Source of the DNA: Cellulomonas fimi
GTDB taxonomy: Bacteria; Actinomycetota; Actinomycetes; Actinomycetales; Cellulomonadaceae
NCBI RefSeq assembly: GCF_028583725.1
Contig: NZ_CP110680.1
Coordinates: 1,116,001 to 1,180,000, forward strand
Length of the DNA: 64,000 bases
Reading direction: 5' to 3'
Below are positions 1 through 9,104 of this stretch, piece after piece. Each line of letters starts with the position of its first letter. Position 1 is the first letter of the stretch. The position numbers were made by a program, and so were the translations under genes. A model generated the notes under the pieces. That model was given only the letters and a program-made list of their open reading frames with translations. It did not search any database and was not told where the DNA came from.

Positions 1-851
1 TCAAGGCGCCGATGTTCCCGGTGCACACCTGGCTGCCCGACGCGGCACAGCAGGCCCCCGCCGGGACGTCGACGCTGCTCGTCGGCGTGCTCGACAAGGT
101 CGGCACGTTCGGGATGCTCACGCTCTGCCTGCCGCTGTTCCCCGACGCGTCCCGCTGGGCGGCGCCGGTGGTCATCGTGCTCGCGGTCGTGTCGATCCTC
201 TACGGCGCGCTGCTCGCGATCGGGCAGAAGGACCTCATGCGCCTCGTCGCGTACACGTCGGTGTCGCACTTCGGCTTCATCGTCCTGGGCATCTTCGCGT
301 TCTCGTCGACGTCGATCGCGGGCTCGTCGTTCTACATGGTCAACCACGGCCTCTCGACGGGCGGGCTCTTCCTGGTCGTCGGGTTCCTCGCCGCCCGTCG
401 CGGCTCGCAGCAGATCGCCGACTTCGGCGGCCTGCAGAAGGTCGTCCCGGTGCTCGCGGGCACGTTCCTCGTCATCGGCCTGTCGGCGCTGTCGCTGCCC
501 GGCCTGTCGACGTTCGTCAGCGAGTTCCTCGTCCTCGTGGGCACGTTCACCCGGCACCCCGCGGCGGCGGTCGTCGCCTCGCTCGGCGTGGTCCTCGCCG
601 CGATCTACGTGCTGTGGACGTACCAGCGCGTGTTCACCGGCCCGGTGCGCGAGGAGCTCGCGGCCACCCCCGACCTCGACGGGCGCGAGCGGTGGGTCGT
701 CGGCCCGCTCATCGCGCTCATGCTCGTCTTCGGCTTCATGCCCGGCCCGGCGCTCGACCTCGTCCGGCCGCCCGCCGACGTCACGCTCCAGCAGGTCGGC
801 GTCGAGCCGTACGTCGCTCCCCACGGCGCCCAGGAAGGGACCGACAAGTGA
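1..851 (+). CDS. nuoM: NADH-quinone oxidoreductase subunit M, C-terminal part (cut by left edge)
   Basis: This is the 3' end of a proton-pumping membrane subunit of respiratory complex I. It belongs to the Mrp-antiporter-like ND4 family and sits in the cytoplasmic membrane. The open frame runs from the window edge with no start codon visible. About 283 residues remain, carrying several hydrophobic helices. The first residues match the conserved M/N family stretch FPVHTWLPDA (about residues 4-14 of the fragment), and a Lys in GQKDLMRLVAYTSVSH is typical of the discontinuous channel helix. The stop codon overlaps the GTG start of nuoN by four bases (GTGA), so the two are translationally coupled. 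It could in principle be nuoL, but the order before nuoN and the missing NuoL C-terminal extension favour nuoM. Confidence 0.93.
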   Translation, partial: KAPMFPVHTWLPDAAQQAPAGTSTLLVGVLDKVGTFGMLTLCLPLFPDASRWAAPVVIVLAVVSILYGALLAIGQKDLMRLVAYTSVSHFGFIVLGIFAFSSTSIAGSSFYMVNHGLSTGGLFLVVGFLAARRGSQQIADFGGLQKVVPVLAGTFLVIGLSALSLPGLSTFVSEFLVLVGTFTRHPAAAVVASLGVVLAAIYVLWTYQRVFTGPVREELAATPDLDGRERWVVGPLIALMLVFGFMPGPALDLVRPPADVTLQQVGVEPYVAPHGAQEGTDK

Positions 852-2545
852 ACGCGTTCACCGCGCCCGAGATCCCGTGGTCGCTGCTGAGCCCGGCGCT
901 CATCGTCCTGCTCGCCGCGGTCGCGGGCGTGCTGGTCGAGGCGTTCGTCCCGGCCCGCGTGCGGCGGCCCGTGCAGGTCACGCTCGGTCTGGCCGCCCCC
1001 GCGGCGGCCCTGATCGCCGTCGCGGCGCTGTGGTCCGGCGTCGCGTCCGACGGCGGCACGGCCGTGCTCGGCGGCTCGCTCGTCGTCGACGGCCCGACCC
1101 TCGTGCTCCAGGGGACGATCGCGCTGCTCGCGCTGCTGTCGATCCTCGTCGTCGCGGACCGCACCGACACGGGCGAGGACGCGTTCGCGCCGTCCGCCGC
1201 GGCCGTGCCGAGCTCGGACTACGAGGAGCTCGCGCGTCGCCGCGGCCTGCAGCAGACCGAGGTCTACCCGCTGCTGCTCTTCGCGGTCGGGGGCATGCTC
1301 ATCTTCCCCGCCGCGGGCGACCTGCTGACGCTGTTCGTCGCGCTCGAGGTGCTGTCGCTGCCGCTCTACCTGCTCACCGGCATGGCCCGGCGGCGGCGCC
1401 TGCTCTCGCAGGAGGCGGCGATGAAGTACTTCCTGCTCGGCGCGTTCGCGTCCGCGATCATGCTCTTCGGCATCGCGCTGCTGTACGGCTACTCGGGCTC
1501 GCTGCGGTACTCGGATATCGCGGAGCAGACGCTCCAGGTGACGGGGGTCGACGGCCTGCTGCTCGTCGGCGCGGTCCTCGTGCTCACGGGCCTGCTGTTC
1601 AAGGTCGGCGCCGTCCCGTTCCACACCTGGACGCCCGACGTCTACCAGGGCGCACCGACGCCCATCACCGGCTTCATGGCCGCGTGCACCAAGGTCGCCG
1701 CGTTCGGCGCGCTCCTGCGCATCGTCTACGTCGTGCTGCCGGACCTCGAGTGGGACCTGTCGGTGGTGCTCTGGACCGTCGCGATCGCGACCATGGTCGT
1801 CGGCACCGTCGCCGCGCTCGTGCAGACCGACATCAAGCGGATCCTCGCGTACTCGTCGATCGCGCACGCGGGCTTCATCCTCACGGGCATCGTGGCGCTC
1901 GACGAGTCCGCGATCCCGGCGGTGCTGTTCTACCTGCTGGCCTATGGCGCGGCGACGATCGGCGCGTTCGGCATCGTCTGGCTGGTGCGCGAGCGCGCGG
2001 CCGGCACCGGCGACGAGCCGGGTCCGGTGCTCGGCGAGGCGACGCGGCTGTCGCAGTGGGCGGGTCTCGGCCGCACGAACCCCGTGCTGGCCGTGACGTT
2101 CGCGCTGTTCCTGCTGTCGTTCGCGGGCATCCCGCTGACCGCCGGCTTCATCGGGAAGTTCGCGGTCTTCTCGGCGGCCGTCGAGGGCGGGGCGTGGCCG
2201 CTCGCCGTGGTCGGCGTGCTGTCGTCCGCCGCGGCCGCGTTCTTCTACGTCCGGATCATCGTGCTCATGTTCTTCGGCGGCGCCGGTGACGGCGGTGCGG
2301 ACGACGCGACCGGGGCCGCACCCGCGGCCGTGGCCGACGCGCCCGTCGAGGCGCCGACGCCCGCCGGGACCACCGCGACGGCGACGCTCGTCGAGAAGTC
2401 GGCCGCCACGACCACGACGGTCGTCGGCAGCGAGGGGTTCGCGGTCGTCGCCGTCGCCGTGTGCGCGGTGCTCACCGTGGCGCTCGGCATCGTGCCGTCG
2501 CCGGTGCTCGACCTCATCGGCGACGTGGCGCAGCTGCTGCCGTGA
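848..2545 (+). CDS. nuoN: NADH-quinone oxidoreductase subunit N
   Basis: ND2-family antiporter-like subunit of complex I and the last gene of the nuo operon. The GTG at 848 is chosen because it overlaps the nuoM stop and gives 565 residues, a normal actinobacterial length. It has about 14 hydrophobic segments. The core motif KVGAVPFHTWTPDVYQGAPT, followed by a Lys-containing helix, and QTDIKRILAYSSIAHAGF identify the family. Near the C-terminus is an Ala/Thr/Pro-rich hydrophilic insert (about residues 478-525) between the last two helices. That insert is longer than in enterobacterial NuoN and is probably a surface loop. A 10-bp stem hairpin follows directly. Confidence 0.96.
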   Translation: MNAFTAPEIPWSLLSPALIVLLAAVAGVLVEAFVPARVRRPVQVTLGLAAPAAALIAVAALWSGVASDGGTAVLGGSLVVDGPTLVLQGTIALLALLSILVVADRTDTGEDAFAPSAAAVPSSDYEELARRRGLQQTEVYPLLLFAVGGMLIFPAAGDLLTLFVALEVLSLPLYLLTGMARRRRLLSQEAAMKYFLLGAFASAIMLFGIALLYGYSGSLRYSDIAEQTLQVTGVDGLLLVGAVLVLTGLLFKVGAVPFHTWTPDVYQGAPTPITGFMAACTKVAAFGALLRIVYVVLPDLEWDLSVVLWTVAIATMVVGTVAALVQTDIKRILAYSSIAHAGFILTGIVALDESAIPAVLFYLLAYGAATIGAFGIVWLVRERAAGTGDEPGPVLGEATRLSQWAGLGRTNPVLAVTFALFLLSFAGIPLTAGFIGKFAVFSAAVEGGAWPLAVVGVLSSAAAAFFYVRIIVLMFFGGAGDGGADDATGAAPAAVADAPVEAPTPAGTTATATLVEKSAATTTTVVGSEGFAVVAVAVCAVLTVALGIVPSPVLDLIGDVAQLLP

Positions 2546-2549
2546 CGCT

Positions 2550-2582
2550 CCCCGCGAGGCTGTCCGACGCACCCTCGCGGGG
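2550..2582 (+). terminator. hairpin after nuoN
   Basis: A perfect 10-bp inverted repeat (CCCCGCGAGG at 2550-2559, CCTCGCGGGG at 2573-2582) with a 13-base loop lies directly after the nuoN stop. There is no T tract, as is usual in very GC-rich actinobacteria. It probably ends or attenuates the nuo transcript before the separately promoted downstream gene. Confidence 0.6.
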
Positions 2583-2586
2583 AAGA

Positions 2587-2592
2587 TAGGTT
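2587..2592 (+). promoter_or_regulatory. -10 element of a leaderless start (polyprenyl synthase)
   Basis: TAGGTT fits the actinobacterial TANNNT -10 pattern and ends six bases before the GTG at 2599. That places the expected transcription start at or next to the start codon. TCCGAC at 2563-2568 is a possible weak -35 (18-base spacer). It lies in the loop of the preceding hairpin. Confidence 0.45.
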
Positions 2593-2598
2593 CGTGCC

Positions 2599-3606
2599 GT
2601 GACCACGACGACCGCCATCGCTCTGGCGGACCCTGCTCTGAGCGCCCGCCTCACCGACCGGCTGGCGCTCGTCGAGGAACGCCTGCGGGACGCCGTCACG
2701 CACGCCGACCAGCTCGCCGACGACGCCTCGCGGCACCTCGTCAACGCGGGCGGGAAGCGGCTGCGGCCGTTGCTCACGCTGCTCACCGCCGAGCTCGGCG
2801 ACGGCGCGCGGCGCGAGGTCGTCGACGCGGCGACGGTCGTCGAGCTCACGCACCTCGCGACGCTGTACCACGACGACGTCATGGACTCGGCCCCGCTGCG
2901 CCGCGGGGCCCCCAGCGCGCACGAGGTGTGGGGCAACTCGGTCGCGATCCTCACGGGCGACCTGCTGTTCGCCCGCGCGTCGGCGACCGTGGCCGGGCTC
3001 GGGCCGGACGCCGTCCGCATCCAGGCGGCGACGTTCGAGCGCCTGTGCCTGGGCCAGCTCCACGAGACCGTCGGACCGCGTCCCGACGAAGACCCGGTCG
3101 AGCACTACCTGCAGGTCCTCGCCGACAAGACCGCGTCGCTCGTCGCGACGTCCGCCCGGTTCGGTGCGATGTTCGCCGGCTGCCGCCCCGACGTGGTCCG
3201 CACGGTCACCGCCTTCGGCGAGAAGATCGGCGTCGCGTTCCAGCTCGCCGACGACGTCATCGACCTCACGTCCGACGGCGCCGTCACCGGCAAGACCCCC
3301 GGCACCGACCTGCGCGAGCGCGTCCCGACGATGCCCGCGCTGCTGCTGCGCGCGCGTGCTGCGGCGCCCGACGCGTCGCCGGAGGACGTCGCGCTCGTGG
3401 CGCAGCTCGACGCGGACCTGTCGGGGGACGACGCCCTGGCGGCGGCCGTCGCGGCGCTGCGCGCGCACCCGGTGGTCGAGGAGACCCGGTCGCGGGCCGT
3501 CTCGCTCGCGCAGGAGGCCGTCGCCGAGCTCGCACCCCTGCCCGACGGTCCCGTGCAGGACGCGCTCGTCGCGTTCGCCGACGCGCTGGTGGACCGCGCG
3601 TCCTGA
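2599..3606 (+). CDS. Long-chain polyprenyl diphosphate synthase (trans-isoprenyl transferase)
   Basis: Condenses isopentenyl diphosphate with an allylic diphosphate to build a C35-C50 chain, most likely the menaquinone side chain. The 335 residues show the whole all-alpha IPPS fold: GGKRLRP (51-57), the first Asp-rich motif HDDVMD (91-96), GDLLFA (120-125), and the second Asp-rich motif QLADDVID (215-222). There is no aromatic residue just before DDVMD apart from Tyr90, so chain length cannot be set by eye. The position straight after nuoN is common in actinobacteria and couples quinone supply to complex I. The GTG start has no Shine-Dalgarno and lies six bases after a -10-like hexamer. Heptaprenyl, octaprenyl or nonaprenyl product are all possible. 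Confidence 0.88.
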   Translation: MTTTTAIALADPALSARLTDRLALVEERLRDAVTHADQLADDASRHLVNAGGKRLRPLLTLLTAELGDGARREVVDAATVVELTHLATLYHDDVMDSAPLRRGAPSAHEVWGNSVAILTGDLLFARASATVAGLGPDAVRIQAATFERLCLGQLHETVGPRPDEDPVEHYLQVLADKTASLVATSARFGAMFAGCRPDVVRTVTAFGEKIGVAFQLADDVIDLTSDGAVTGKTPGTDLRERVPTMPALLLRARAAAPDASPEDVALVAQLDADLSGDDALAAAVAALRAHPVVEETRSRAVSLAQEAVAELAPLPDGPVQDALVAFADALVDRAS

Positions 3607-3769
3607 GCCGCGTCGACGCGTCCGCGCCCGCGCCGGTTGCGGCGGCCGCTCGCCCGCTGGGCCGTCCGGGGAGACCTGACGGGACATGCGGGACGTCCAC
3701 GCCCACCGTCCGCACGATCTGGCAGCATGTCGGCGCGCGGACCCGCCCGAGGCCGCGACGGAGGTCACC

Positions 3770-5389
3770 GTGAGCACACCCCCGGTCGAGCCGCAGCGGC
3801 CTGCCGCCGCGCGCGGGACGGCGCGCCGGTCGGTCGCCGGCGGCGTGCCCGTCGCCCCCGACGAGGTCGCGCCCGTCGGACGCCGGTTCCTCGCGTACGT
3901 GGTCGACGGCGCCGTGCTCGGGGCGGTCTACGGCATCGGCACGGCGGTGGCCCTCGCGGCGGGCGCGGCGGACGGGCCGACGCCGCTCGCCTTCCTGCCG
4001 CTCGTGCTCGCGCTCCTCGTCGGCCTCGGCCAGTGGGGTGCGGAGGCGATCACCGGCGCGACCGTCGGGGGCGCGGCGCTGGGCATCCGGACGGTCGCCG
4101 TCCGGACCGGCCTCCCGGCGGGTCTGCTGGCGATCCTGCTGCGCAACCTCGTCGTGGCGGCGGGGGCGCTGGCGTGCCTCGTCGGTCAGGTCGTGGTGGT
4201 CGTGTCGGGGGTCTGGGACCGCGAGCCCGCGCAGCGGGGGTGGCACGACAAGGCCGCGGGCACGCTCGTCGTGCGGGCCGGTGCGCTGCGCCCGGCCGGT
4301 GCGGGACGCGGACGGCGGACGGCCGACGCGTCGCACCGGCCGCACGTCGACGCCCGGTCGGCCTGGGAGACGGCGGTCGCCCGTAGCGTGGACCCGGGCC
4401 GTCCGGTGCCGCCCGTCCCGGCCGACCCGACCGCCCCCGCGGCAGCGGAGCCTCCGCAGGCCCCGCCGCTCGCACCACCGCCGCCGTCCGCGCCGACGGG
4501 TGAGGTCGCGACGCCGCCCCGGCCCGCGTTCGTCGACGGCCCGCCGCCGACCGCCGTCGTGCCGGTCGTCCCGCCGCCCGCGCCGCTCGGCGGCGGCCTC
4601 GTCGACGTCCCCGCGGGGATCGCGGACGCCCCCCGACGCGACCCGCGCACGGGCGGTCCCGTCATCGACGCCGTGCCGGGCGGACCCGGCCCGGCCGCGC
4701 CGCCCTCGACGTCCCCGGGCCTGGTCGAGGTGCCGCCGGCGTTCACCGGCGCGGTCCCGCTCGTGCCGGTCGCACGGCGGCCCGGCCTGGGGCCCGTCGG
4801 GCAGCCGGGCGACGCGGAGCCCACGCGCCGGCGGGACGAGGTCGAGCCCGCCGTCGCGCCGGTCGAGGGCCCCGGGGACGCGGAGCCCACGCGCCGGCGG
4901 GACGAGGTCGAGCCCGCCGTCGCGCCGGTCGAGGGCCCCGGGGACGTCGAGCACACGCGTCTGCGGGACGCGGGCGGGGTCGGCTCCACCTCGGGAGGGC
5001 TCGGCGACCTCGAGCACACCCGACTGCGGGGCGACGCGCCCGGTCCACGCGAGCAGGGCGGGACGGGCGTGCTGCGGCTGGTGTTCGACACGGGCCAGCG
5101 GGTCGTCGTCGAGGGCGACGGGCTGGTCGGCCGCGACCCGTCGGACGCCGGCGCCACCCACGTGGTCGCCGTGGACGACCCGCAGCGGTCGGTGTCGAAG
5201 GTCCACCTCGCGTTCGGCCCCGTGGACGGTGGTCGGCTCTGGGTGGTCGACCGCGGCTCGACGAACGGCACGTTCCTCGTCGGCCCCGACGGCCGTGGTG
5301 CCGCGCTCGCGGCGGGCGCGCGTGCGGTCGTGGAGGCGGGCTGGACGATCCGCTTCGGGCAGCGCACGGTGCGCGTCGAGCGCGTCTGA
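3770..5389 (+). CDS. RDD-family membrane protein with C-terminal FHA domain
   Basis: A 539-residue protein in three parts. An N-terminal RDD domain (about 30-170, RRFLAYVVDG then three hydrophobic helices) lies in the membrane. A long Pro/Ala/Val-rich linker (about 175-430) is followed by a C-terminal forkhead-associated domain (about 432-539) that should bind phosphothreonine. The FHA signature is intact: GR in VGRDP, SVSKVHL and RGSTNGT. The linker has four copies of a D-x-E-x-T-R-x-R motif (Thr352, 374, 396, 417), two of them in an exact 66-bp duplication. GTG 3770 is chosen because GGAGG sits five bases upstream. The next gene is a PP2C phosphatase, so a phosphorylation circuit is likely. 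The kinase is not in this window. Partners and pathway are unknown. Confidence 0.85.
   Translation: MSTPPVEPQRPAAARGTARRSVAGGVPVAPDEVAPVGRRFLAYVVDGAVLGAVYGIGTAVALAAGAADGPTPLAFLPLVLALLVGLGQWGAEAITGATVGGAALGIRTVAVRTGLPAGLLAILLRNLVVAAGALACLVGQVVVVVSGVWDREPAQRGWHDKAAGTLVVRAGALRPAGAGRGRRTADASHRPHVDARSAWETAVARSVDPGRPVPPVPADPTAPAAAEPPQAPPLAPPPPSAPTGEVATPPRPAFVDGPPPTAVVPVVPPPAPLGGGLVDVPAGIADAPRRDPRTGGPVIDAVPGGPGPAAPPSTSPGLVEVPPAFTGAVPLVPVARRPGLGPVGQPGDAEPTRRRDEVEPAVAPVEGPGDAEPTRRRDEVEPAVAPVEGPGDVEHTRLRDAGGVGSTSGGLGDLEHTRLRGDAPGPREQGGTGVLRLVFDTGQRVVVEGDGLVGRDPSDAGATHVVAVDDPQRSVSKVHLAFGPVDGGRLWVVDRGSTNGTFLVGPDGRGAALAAGARAVVEAGWTIRFGQRTVRVERV
4811..4942 (+). repeat. Exact 66-bp tandem duplication inside the FHA gene
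   Basis: Two identical 66-bp units (4811-4876 and 4877-4942) lie in frame and encode the same 22 residues twice (348-369 and 370-391). Two diverged partial copies of the TRxR core follow to about 5037. The perfect identity suggests a recent duplication by slippage or unequal exchange. Confidence 0.95.
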
Positions 5390-5559
5390 CCGCCGCGGAC
5401 GCGCGCACGTGCGGACCGGGGGGCCGGGCCGGCACCTGGGGCGTTCCCGACGAACGGCACCGTCGCACGCCCGGCGCGCCGTAGCATGAGCGCGGCGGTC
5501 GCTGGCCGCCCTCCCGACGGCGGGCCATCGCCGAGGAGCGAACCCGCTGTGAGGTGGAC

Positions 5560-6324
5560 GTGACGGCGCCGTCGGACGAGTCGGTGCAGCCGGCCGTGGC
5601 CGGCGTCCGGGTCGACGTGGGCGTCGCGACGGACCGCGGTCGCCGCGACTCCAACGAGGACGCGTCGCTCGCGTCGGGCGGCGTGTACGTCGTCGCGGAC
5701 GGCATGGGCGGGCACGAGGCGGGCGAGGTCGCGAGCAGCCTGGCGGTCGAGTCCCTGCGGCCGCTGGTCGGGACGGCGCCCGACGTCGCGACGGTGTCGC
5801 GCACGTTGCGCGACGCGCACGCCCGCGTACGGGACCTGCCGTCGTCGTCGTCCCGCCGGCCGGGCACGACGATCACGGGCGTGATCCTCACGGAGCACGA
5901 GGACGTGCCGTGCTGGGTCGTGCTCAACGTCGGCGACTCGCGCACCTACCGGATGATCGGCGGGGTGCTGGAGCAGGTCACGGCGGACCACTCGGAGATC
6001 GCGGAGCTCGTCGCGAGCGGGCTCGTCCCGGCGGACGCGGCGGCCCGCCACCCGCGCCGGCACGTCGTCACGCGCGTCCTCGGCGGCGGTGCGTCGGACG
6101 TCGACCCGGACGTGTGGTTGTTCCCGGTGAGCCCGGGCGACCGCATGGTCGTGTGCTCCGACGGCCTGACGGACGAGCTGACGGACCGCCGGATCGAGGT
6201 CGAGCTGCGCGCGGCGGGCTCGGCGCAGGAGGCCGCGGACCGGCTGGTCGCGGCGGCGCTCGCGGCCGGCGGGCGCGACAACGTGACGGTCGTCGTGGTG
6301 GACGCCACGGTGCCGCGCCGCTGA
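5560..6324 (+). CDS. PP2C-family Ser/Thr protein phosphatase
   Basis: Metal-dependent phosphatase expected to remove phosphate from Ser/Thr in the cytoplasm. The 254 residues carry the standard PP2C motifs: DRGRRDSNED (Asp34), ADGMGGHEAGE (Asp47 binds metal), NVGDSRTYR, CSDGLTDELTD and RDNVTVVVV. No membrane segment is present, unlike the membrane-anchored PstP type. GTG 5560 is preferred over GTG 5554 because GAGG at 5551-5554 is then correctly spaced as a ribosome binding site. It follows the FHA gene by 170 bases on the same strand. A likely substrate is the repeated Thr motif of that protein, which is inference. It converges with the next gene with only seven bases between the two stops. 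Confidence 0.92.
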   Translation: MTAPSDESVQPAVAGVRVDVGVATDRGRRDSNEDASLASGGVYVVADGMGGHEAGEVASSLAVESLRPLVGTAPDVATVSRTLRDAHARVRDLPSSSSRRPGTTITGVILTEHEDVPCWVVLNVGDSRTYRMIGGVLEQVTADHSEIAELVASGLVPADAAARHPRRHVVTRVLGGGASDVDPDVWLFPVSPGDRMVVCSDGLTDELTDRRIEVELRAAGSAQEAADRLVAAALAAGGRDNVTVVVVDATVPRR

Positions 6325-6331
6325 GCGGCGG

Positions 6332-7372
6332 TCAGGCGCGCGCTGCGTGCCTGCGCGGGTGCAGCCGGTGGCGCAGCCCGTCGACGGTCAGCAGGGCGAG
6401 CGCGACCCACACCAGCGCGAACCCCCACCACCGGGCGACGGGCATCTGCTCGTGCAGCACGACGACGCCGATGAGGAACTGCAGCATCGGGGCGAGGTAC
6501 TGCAGGAGGCCGACGACGCTGAGCGGGAGGCGGCGTGCGGCGGAGTTGAACAGCAGGAGCGGCACGGCGGTGACGACGCCGGAGGACACGAGCGCGACGG
6601 CGTGCCACGGCCCGTACGCGGCGAACGTGCCGGTGCCGTCGACGCCGAGGACGACGAGGTACCCGAGCGCGAGCGGGGCGAGCAGGAGCGTCTCGGCGGC
6701 CATGCCGGGGACGGCGGCCACGCTCCGGCCGACGCGGTTCTTGAGCAGGCCGTAGAACCCGAAGCTGAGGGCGAGCGTGAGGGCGATCCACGGGAGCTGC
6801 CCGTAGCCGGCGGTGATGACGACGACGGCGAGCGCGCCGAACCCGAGCGCGACCCACTGGGCGGTCCGGAGCCGTTCGCGCAGCACGAGGACCGCGAGGG
6901 CGACCGTGACGAGCGGGTTGATGAAGTAGCCGAGGGCGGCGTCGACGACGCGGTCGGTGAGCACGCCGAACACGAACACGAGCCAGTTGACGGCGAGGAG
7001 CACGGCGGCGACGGCGAGCAGGCCGAGCGTGCGACGGTCGCGCAGGGCCGCGACGAAGCCCGGCCACGTGCGGGTCACGAGCAGGAGCGCGAGGCAGAAC
7101 AGCAGCGACCAGACGACCCGGTGGGCGATGATCTCGACGGCGCCGGCGGGCTGGAGCAGCGGGAAGTACAGGGGCAGGACGCCCCACAGCGCGTAGGCGG
7201 TGATCCCGGCGGCGAGCCCGCCGCGTGCGGCGGGGGTGCTCGGCGCGGCGGTGGACGGTGCGGCGGTGGACGGCGAGGCGGTGGGCGGCGTGCTCGCGGC
7301 GGGGGAGTCGGGGGCGGCGTCGGGGGTCGTCGCGGCGGGGAGGGGACCCGCTGCGTTGGGTGTTCGGGGCAC
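6332..7372 (-). CDS. rarD: EamA-type permease, RarD family
   Basis: Inner-membrane drug/metabolite transporter-superfamily protein related to RarD. The substrate is not known for the family. About ten hydrophobic helices span residues 48-340. Diagnostic stretches are [30 protein letters not shown] and [25 protein letters not shown] 7372 gives 346 residues, about 45 longer than typical RarD because of a low-complexity Ala/Pro/Thr/Ser N-terminus that contains a short STAAP repeat. This start is supported by TACGCT six bases upstream (leaderless pattern). A start nearer the first helix is possible. It is divergent from the ferredoxin reductase gene. Confidence 0.85.
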   Translation of the reverse strand: MPRTPNAAGPLPAATTPDAAPDSPAASTPPTASPSTAAPSTAAPSTPAARGGLAAGITAYALWGVLPLYFPLLQPAGAVEIIAHRVVWSLLFCLALLLVTRTWPGFVAALRDRRTLGLLAVAAVLLAVNWLVFVFGVLTDRVVDAALGYFINPLVTVALAVLVLRERLRTAQWVALGFGALAVVVITAGYGQLPWIALTLALSFGFYGLLKNRVGRSVAAVPGMAAETLLLAPLALGYLVVLGVDGTGTFAAYGPWHAVALVSSGVVTAVPLLLFNSAARRLPLSVVGLLQYLAPMLQFLIGVVVLHEQMPVARWWGFALVWVALALLTVDGLRHRLHPRRHAARA

Positions 7373-7378
7373 CTGTCG

Positions 7379-7384
7379 AGCGTA
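7379..7384 (-). promoter_or_regulatory. -10 element of a leaderless start (rarD)
   Basis: On the minus strand TACGCT ends six bases before the GTG at 7372. TTTGGC lies 16 bases further upstream and could serve as -35. No Shine-Dalgarno sequence precedes the start. Confidence 0.4.
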
Positions 7385-7480
7385 AGCGCTCCGCTCCGGC
7401 GCCAAACCGGACGCTTGTCTTGCATCATGGACCCGCGGTCCAGATCGTGAAACGGGTGAGGCGACCCTCACCCCCCGACC

Positions 7481-7486
7481 TAGACT
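7481..7486 (+). promoter_or_regulatory. Possible -10 element for ferredoxin reductase gene
   Basis: TAGACT fits TANNNT and would start a transcript near 7493, about 105 bases before the GTG at 7599. I see no convincing -35. Nothing else is recognisable in the 226-base divergent gap 7373-7598. Confidence 0.25.
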
Positions 7487-7598
7487 GTTCGCCGCACGGC
7501 CGCGTCGGCATGCCCGCTGCGTCCCGGTAACGTCCACCGCTGGACCCACCCGTCCGCGGTGCGGACGACCGCTCCCCGATCGGAAGGCGAACCGTCCC

Positions 7599-8984
7599 GT
7601 GAGCACCCCGACCCTGCGCGTCGCCGTCGTCGGCGCCGGACCGGCCGGCATCTACGCCGCCGACATCCTGTCGAAGACGGACCTCGACGTCAGCATCGAC
7701 CTGTTCGAGCGCCTGCCCGCGCCGTTCGGCCTGGTGCGCTACGGCGTCGCGCCGGACCACCCGCGCATCAAGCAGATCATCGTGGCGCTGCACAAGGTGC
7801 TCGAGCGCGGCGACATCCGCCTCCTCGCGAACGTCGACTACGGCACCGACCTGAAGCTCGACGACCTGCGCCAGTTCTACGACGCGGTGATCTTCTCGAC
7901 CGGCTCGATCCGCGACGCCGCGCTCCCGATCCCCGGCATCGACCTCGACGGCTCGTACGGCGCCGCGGACTTCGTGTCCTGGTACGACGGCCACCCCGAC
8001 GTCCCGCGCACGTGGCCGCTCGAGGCGCAGCACGTCGCCGTGCTCGGCGCCGGCAACGTCGCGCTCGACGTCGCGCGCATCCTCGCCAAGCACGCGGACG
8101 ACCTGCTGCCGACCGAGGTGCCGGCCAACGTCTACGACATCCTCAAGGCGTCGCCCGTCACCGACGTGCACGTCTTCGCGCGCCGCGGCCCGGCACAGGT
8201 GAAGTTCTCGCCGCTGGAGCTGCGCGAGCTCGGACACGTGCCGGACGTCGACGTCATCGTCTACCCCGAGGACTTCGAGTTCGACGAGGGCTCGATGGCC
8301 GCGATCCACTCCTCGAACCAGACCAAGCAGGTCGTCAAGACCCTCACGGACTGGACGCTCAAGGAGCCCGAGGAGCTCACGGCGAGCCGCCGCATCCACC
8401 TGCACTTCCTGCACAAGCCGGTCGAGGTGCTGGGCGAGGACGGCAAGGTCGTCGGGCTGCGCACCGAGCGCACCGCGCTCAACGGCGACGGCAACGTCAC
8501 GGGCACGGGCCAGACGCACGACTGGCCGGTCCAGGCCGTCTACCGGGCTGTCGGCTACTTCGGGTCGCCGCTCGTCGACATCCCGTTCGACGACGTCGCG
8601 GGCGTCATCCCGAACCGCGAGGGTCGCGTCGTGGACGTCGACGGCGAGCACATCCCGGGCGTCTACGCGACGGGCTGGATCAAGCGCGGCCCGGTCGGCC
8701 TCATCGGCCACACCAAGTCCGACGCGTCGGAGACGATCCGCCACCTCGGCGAGGACGTCGCGGCCGGCGGTGACGCGTTCTACACCGCGTCCGAGCGTGA
8801 GCCGAAGGCCGTCGACGAGTTCCTCGCCGCGCGCGGCGTCGACGTCGTCACGTGGACCGGCTGGGAGCTGCTCGACGCGTGGGAGAAGTCCCTCGGCGAG
8901 CCGCACGGCCGTGAGCGCGTCAAGGTCGTCCCGCGCGAGGACATGGTCGCGATCTCGCTCGGCCGCAGCCTGCCGACCGCCTGA
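7599..8984 (+). CDS. fprA: Ferredoxin/adrenodoxin-type NADP+ reductase (FAD)
   Basis: Flavoprotein that passes electrons between NADPH and ferredoxin. It is of the adrenodoxin-reductase/FprA type and cytoplasmic. The 461 residues hold two dinucleotide folds: FAD-binding [11 protein letters not shown] near the N-terminus and NADP-binding [14 protein letters not shown] near residue 150. The family stretch [14 protein letters not shown] and the C-terminal [16 protein letters not shown] are also present. GTG 7599 is preceded by GGAAGG at a suitable distance. It is monocistronic, ending at a strong hairpin. The physiological ferredoxin or P450 partner is not in the window. Confidence 0.92.
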   Translation: MSTPTLRVAVVGAGPAGIYAADILSKTDLDVSIDLFERLPAPFGLVRYGVAPDHPRIKQIIVALHKVLERGDIRLLANVDYGTDLKLDDLRQFYDAVIFSTGSIRDAALPIPGIDLDGSYGAADFVSWYDGHPDVPRTWPLEAQHVAVLGAGNVALDVARILAKHADDLLPTEVPANVYDILKASPVTDVHVFARRGPAQVKFSPLELRELGHVPDVDVIVYPEDFEFDEGSMAAIHSSNQTKQVVKTLTDWTLKEPEELTASRRIHLHFLHKPVEVLGEDGKVVGLRTERTALNGDGNVTGTGQTHDWPVQAVYRAVGYFGSPLVDIPFDDVAGVIPNREGRVVDVDGEHIPGVYATGWIKRGPVGLIGHTKSDASETIRHLGEDVAAGGDAFYTASEREPKAVDEFLAARGVDVVTWTGWELLDAWEKSLGEPHGRERVKVVPREDMVAISLGRSLPTA

Positions 8985-9000
8985 CCGCACGCAGCACGTC

Positions 9001-9037
9001 ACGAGGCCCGGCCCCCGCGAGGGGTGCCGGGCCTCGT
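9001..9037. terminator. Hairpin terminator between convergent genes
   Basis: Perfect 12-bp stem (9001-9012 with 9026-9037), 13-base loop and no T run. It lies between the end of fprA and the end of the minus-strand ABC operon, so it can serve both directions. Confidence 0.75.
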
Positions 9038-9104
9038 CGCGTCGACGGCGGGTCTCCGGCGCGATGACGCTCGTGGCCGGCGTGTCGGCCGCGGTGCCGG
9101 GGCG

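Noticed and set aside
605..2572. Long open frame on the minus strand opposite nuoN (655 codons)
   Set aside because: Arg/His/Asp-rich shadow typical of antisense frames in very GC-rich DNA; nuoN on the other strand has full family motifs.
4811..4942. Insertion or mobile-element footprint in the FHA gene
   Set aside because: The 66-bp duplication is in frame, without inverted ends or transposase, and is better explained by slippage.
7373..7651. N-terminal extension of the RarD-family protein up to 7651
   Set aside because: The extra 93 residues are non-hydrophobic shadow sequence crossing the divergent promoter region and the start of the ferredoxin reductase gene.
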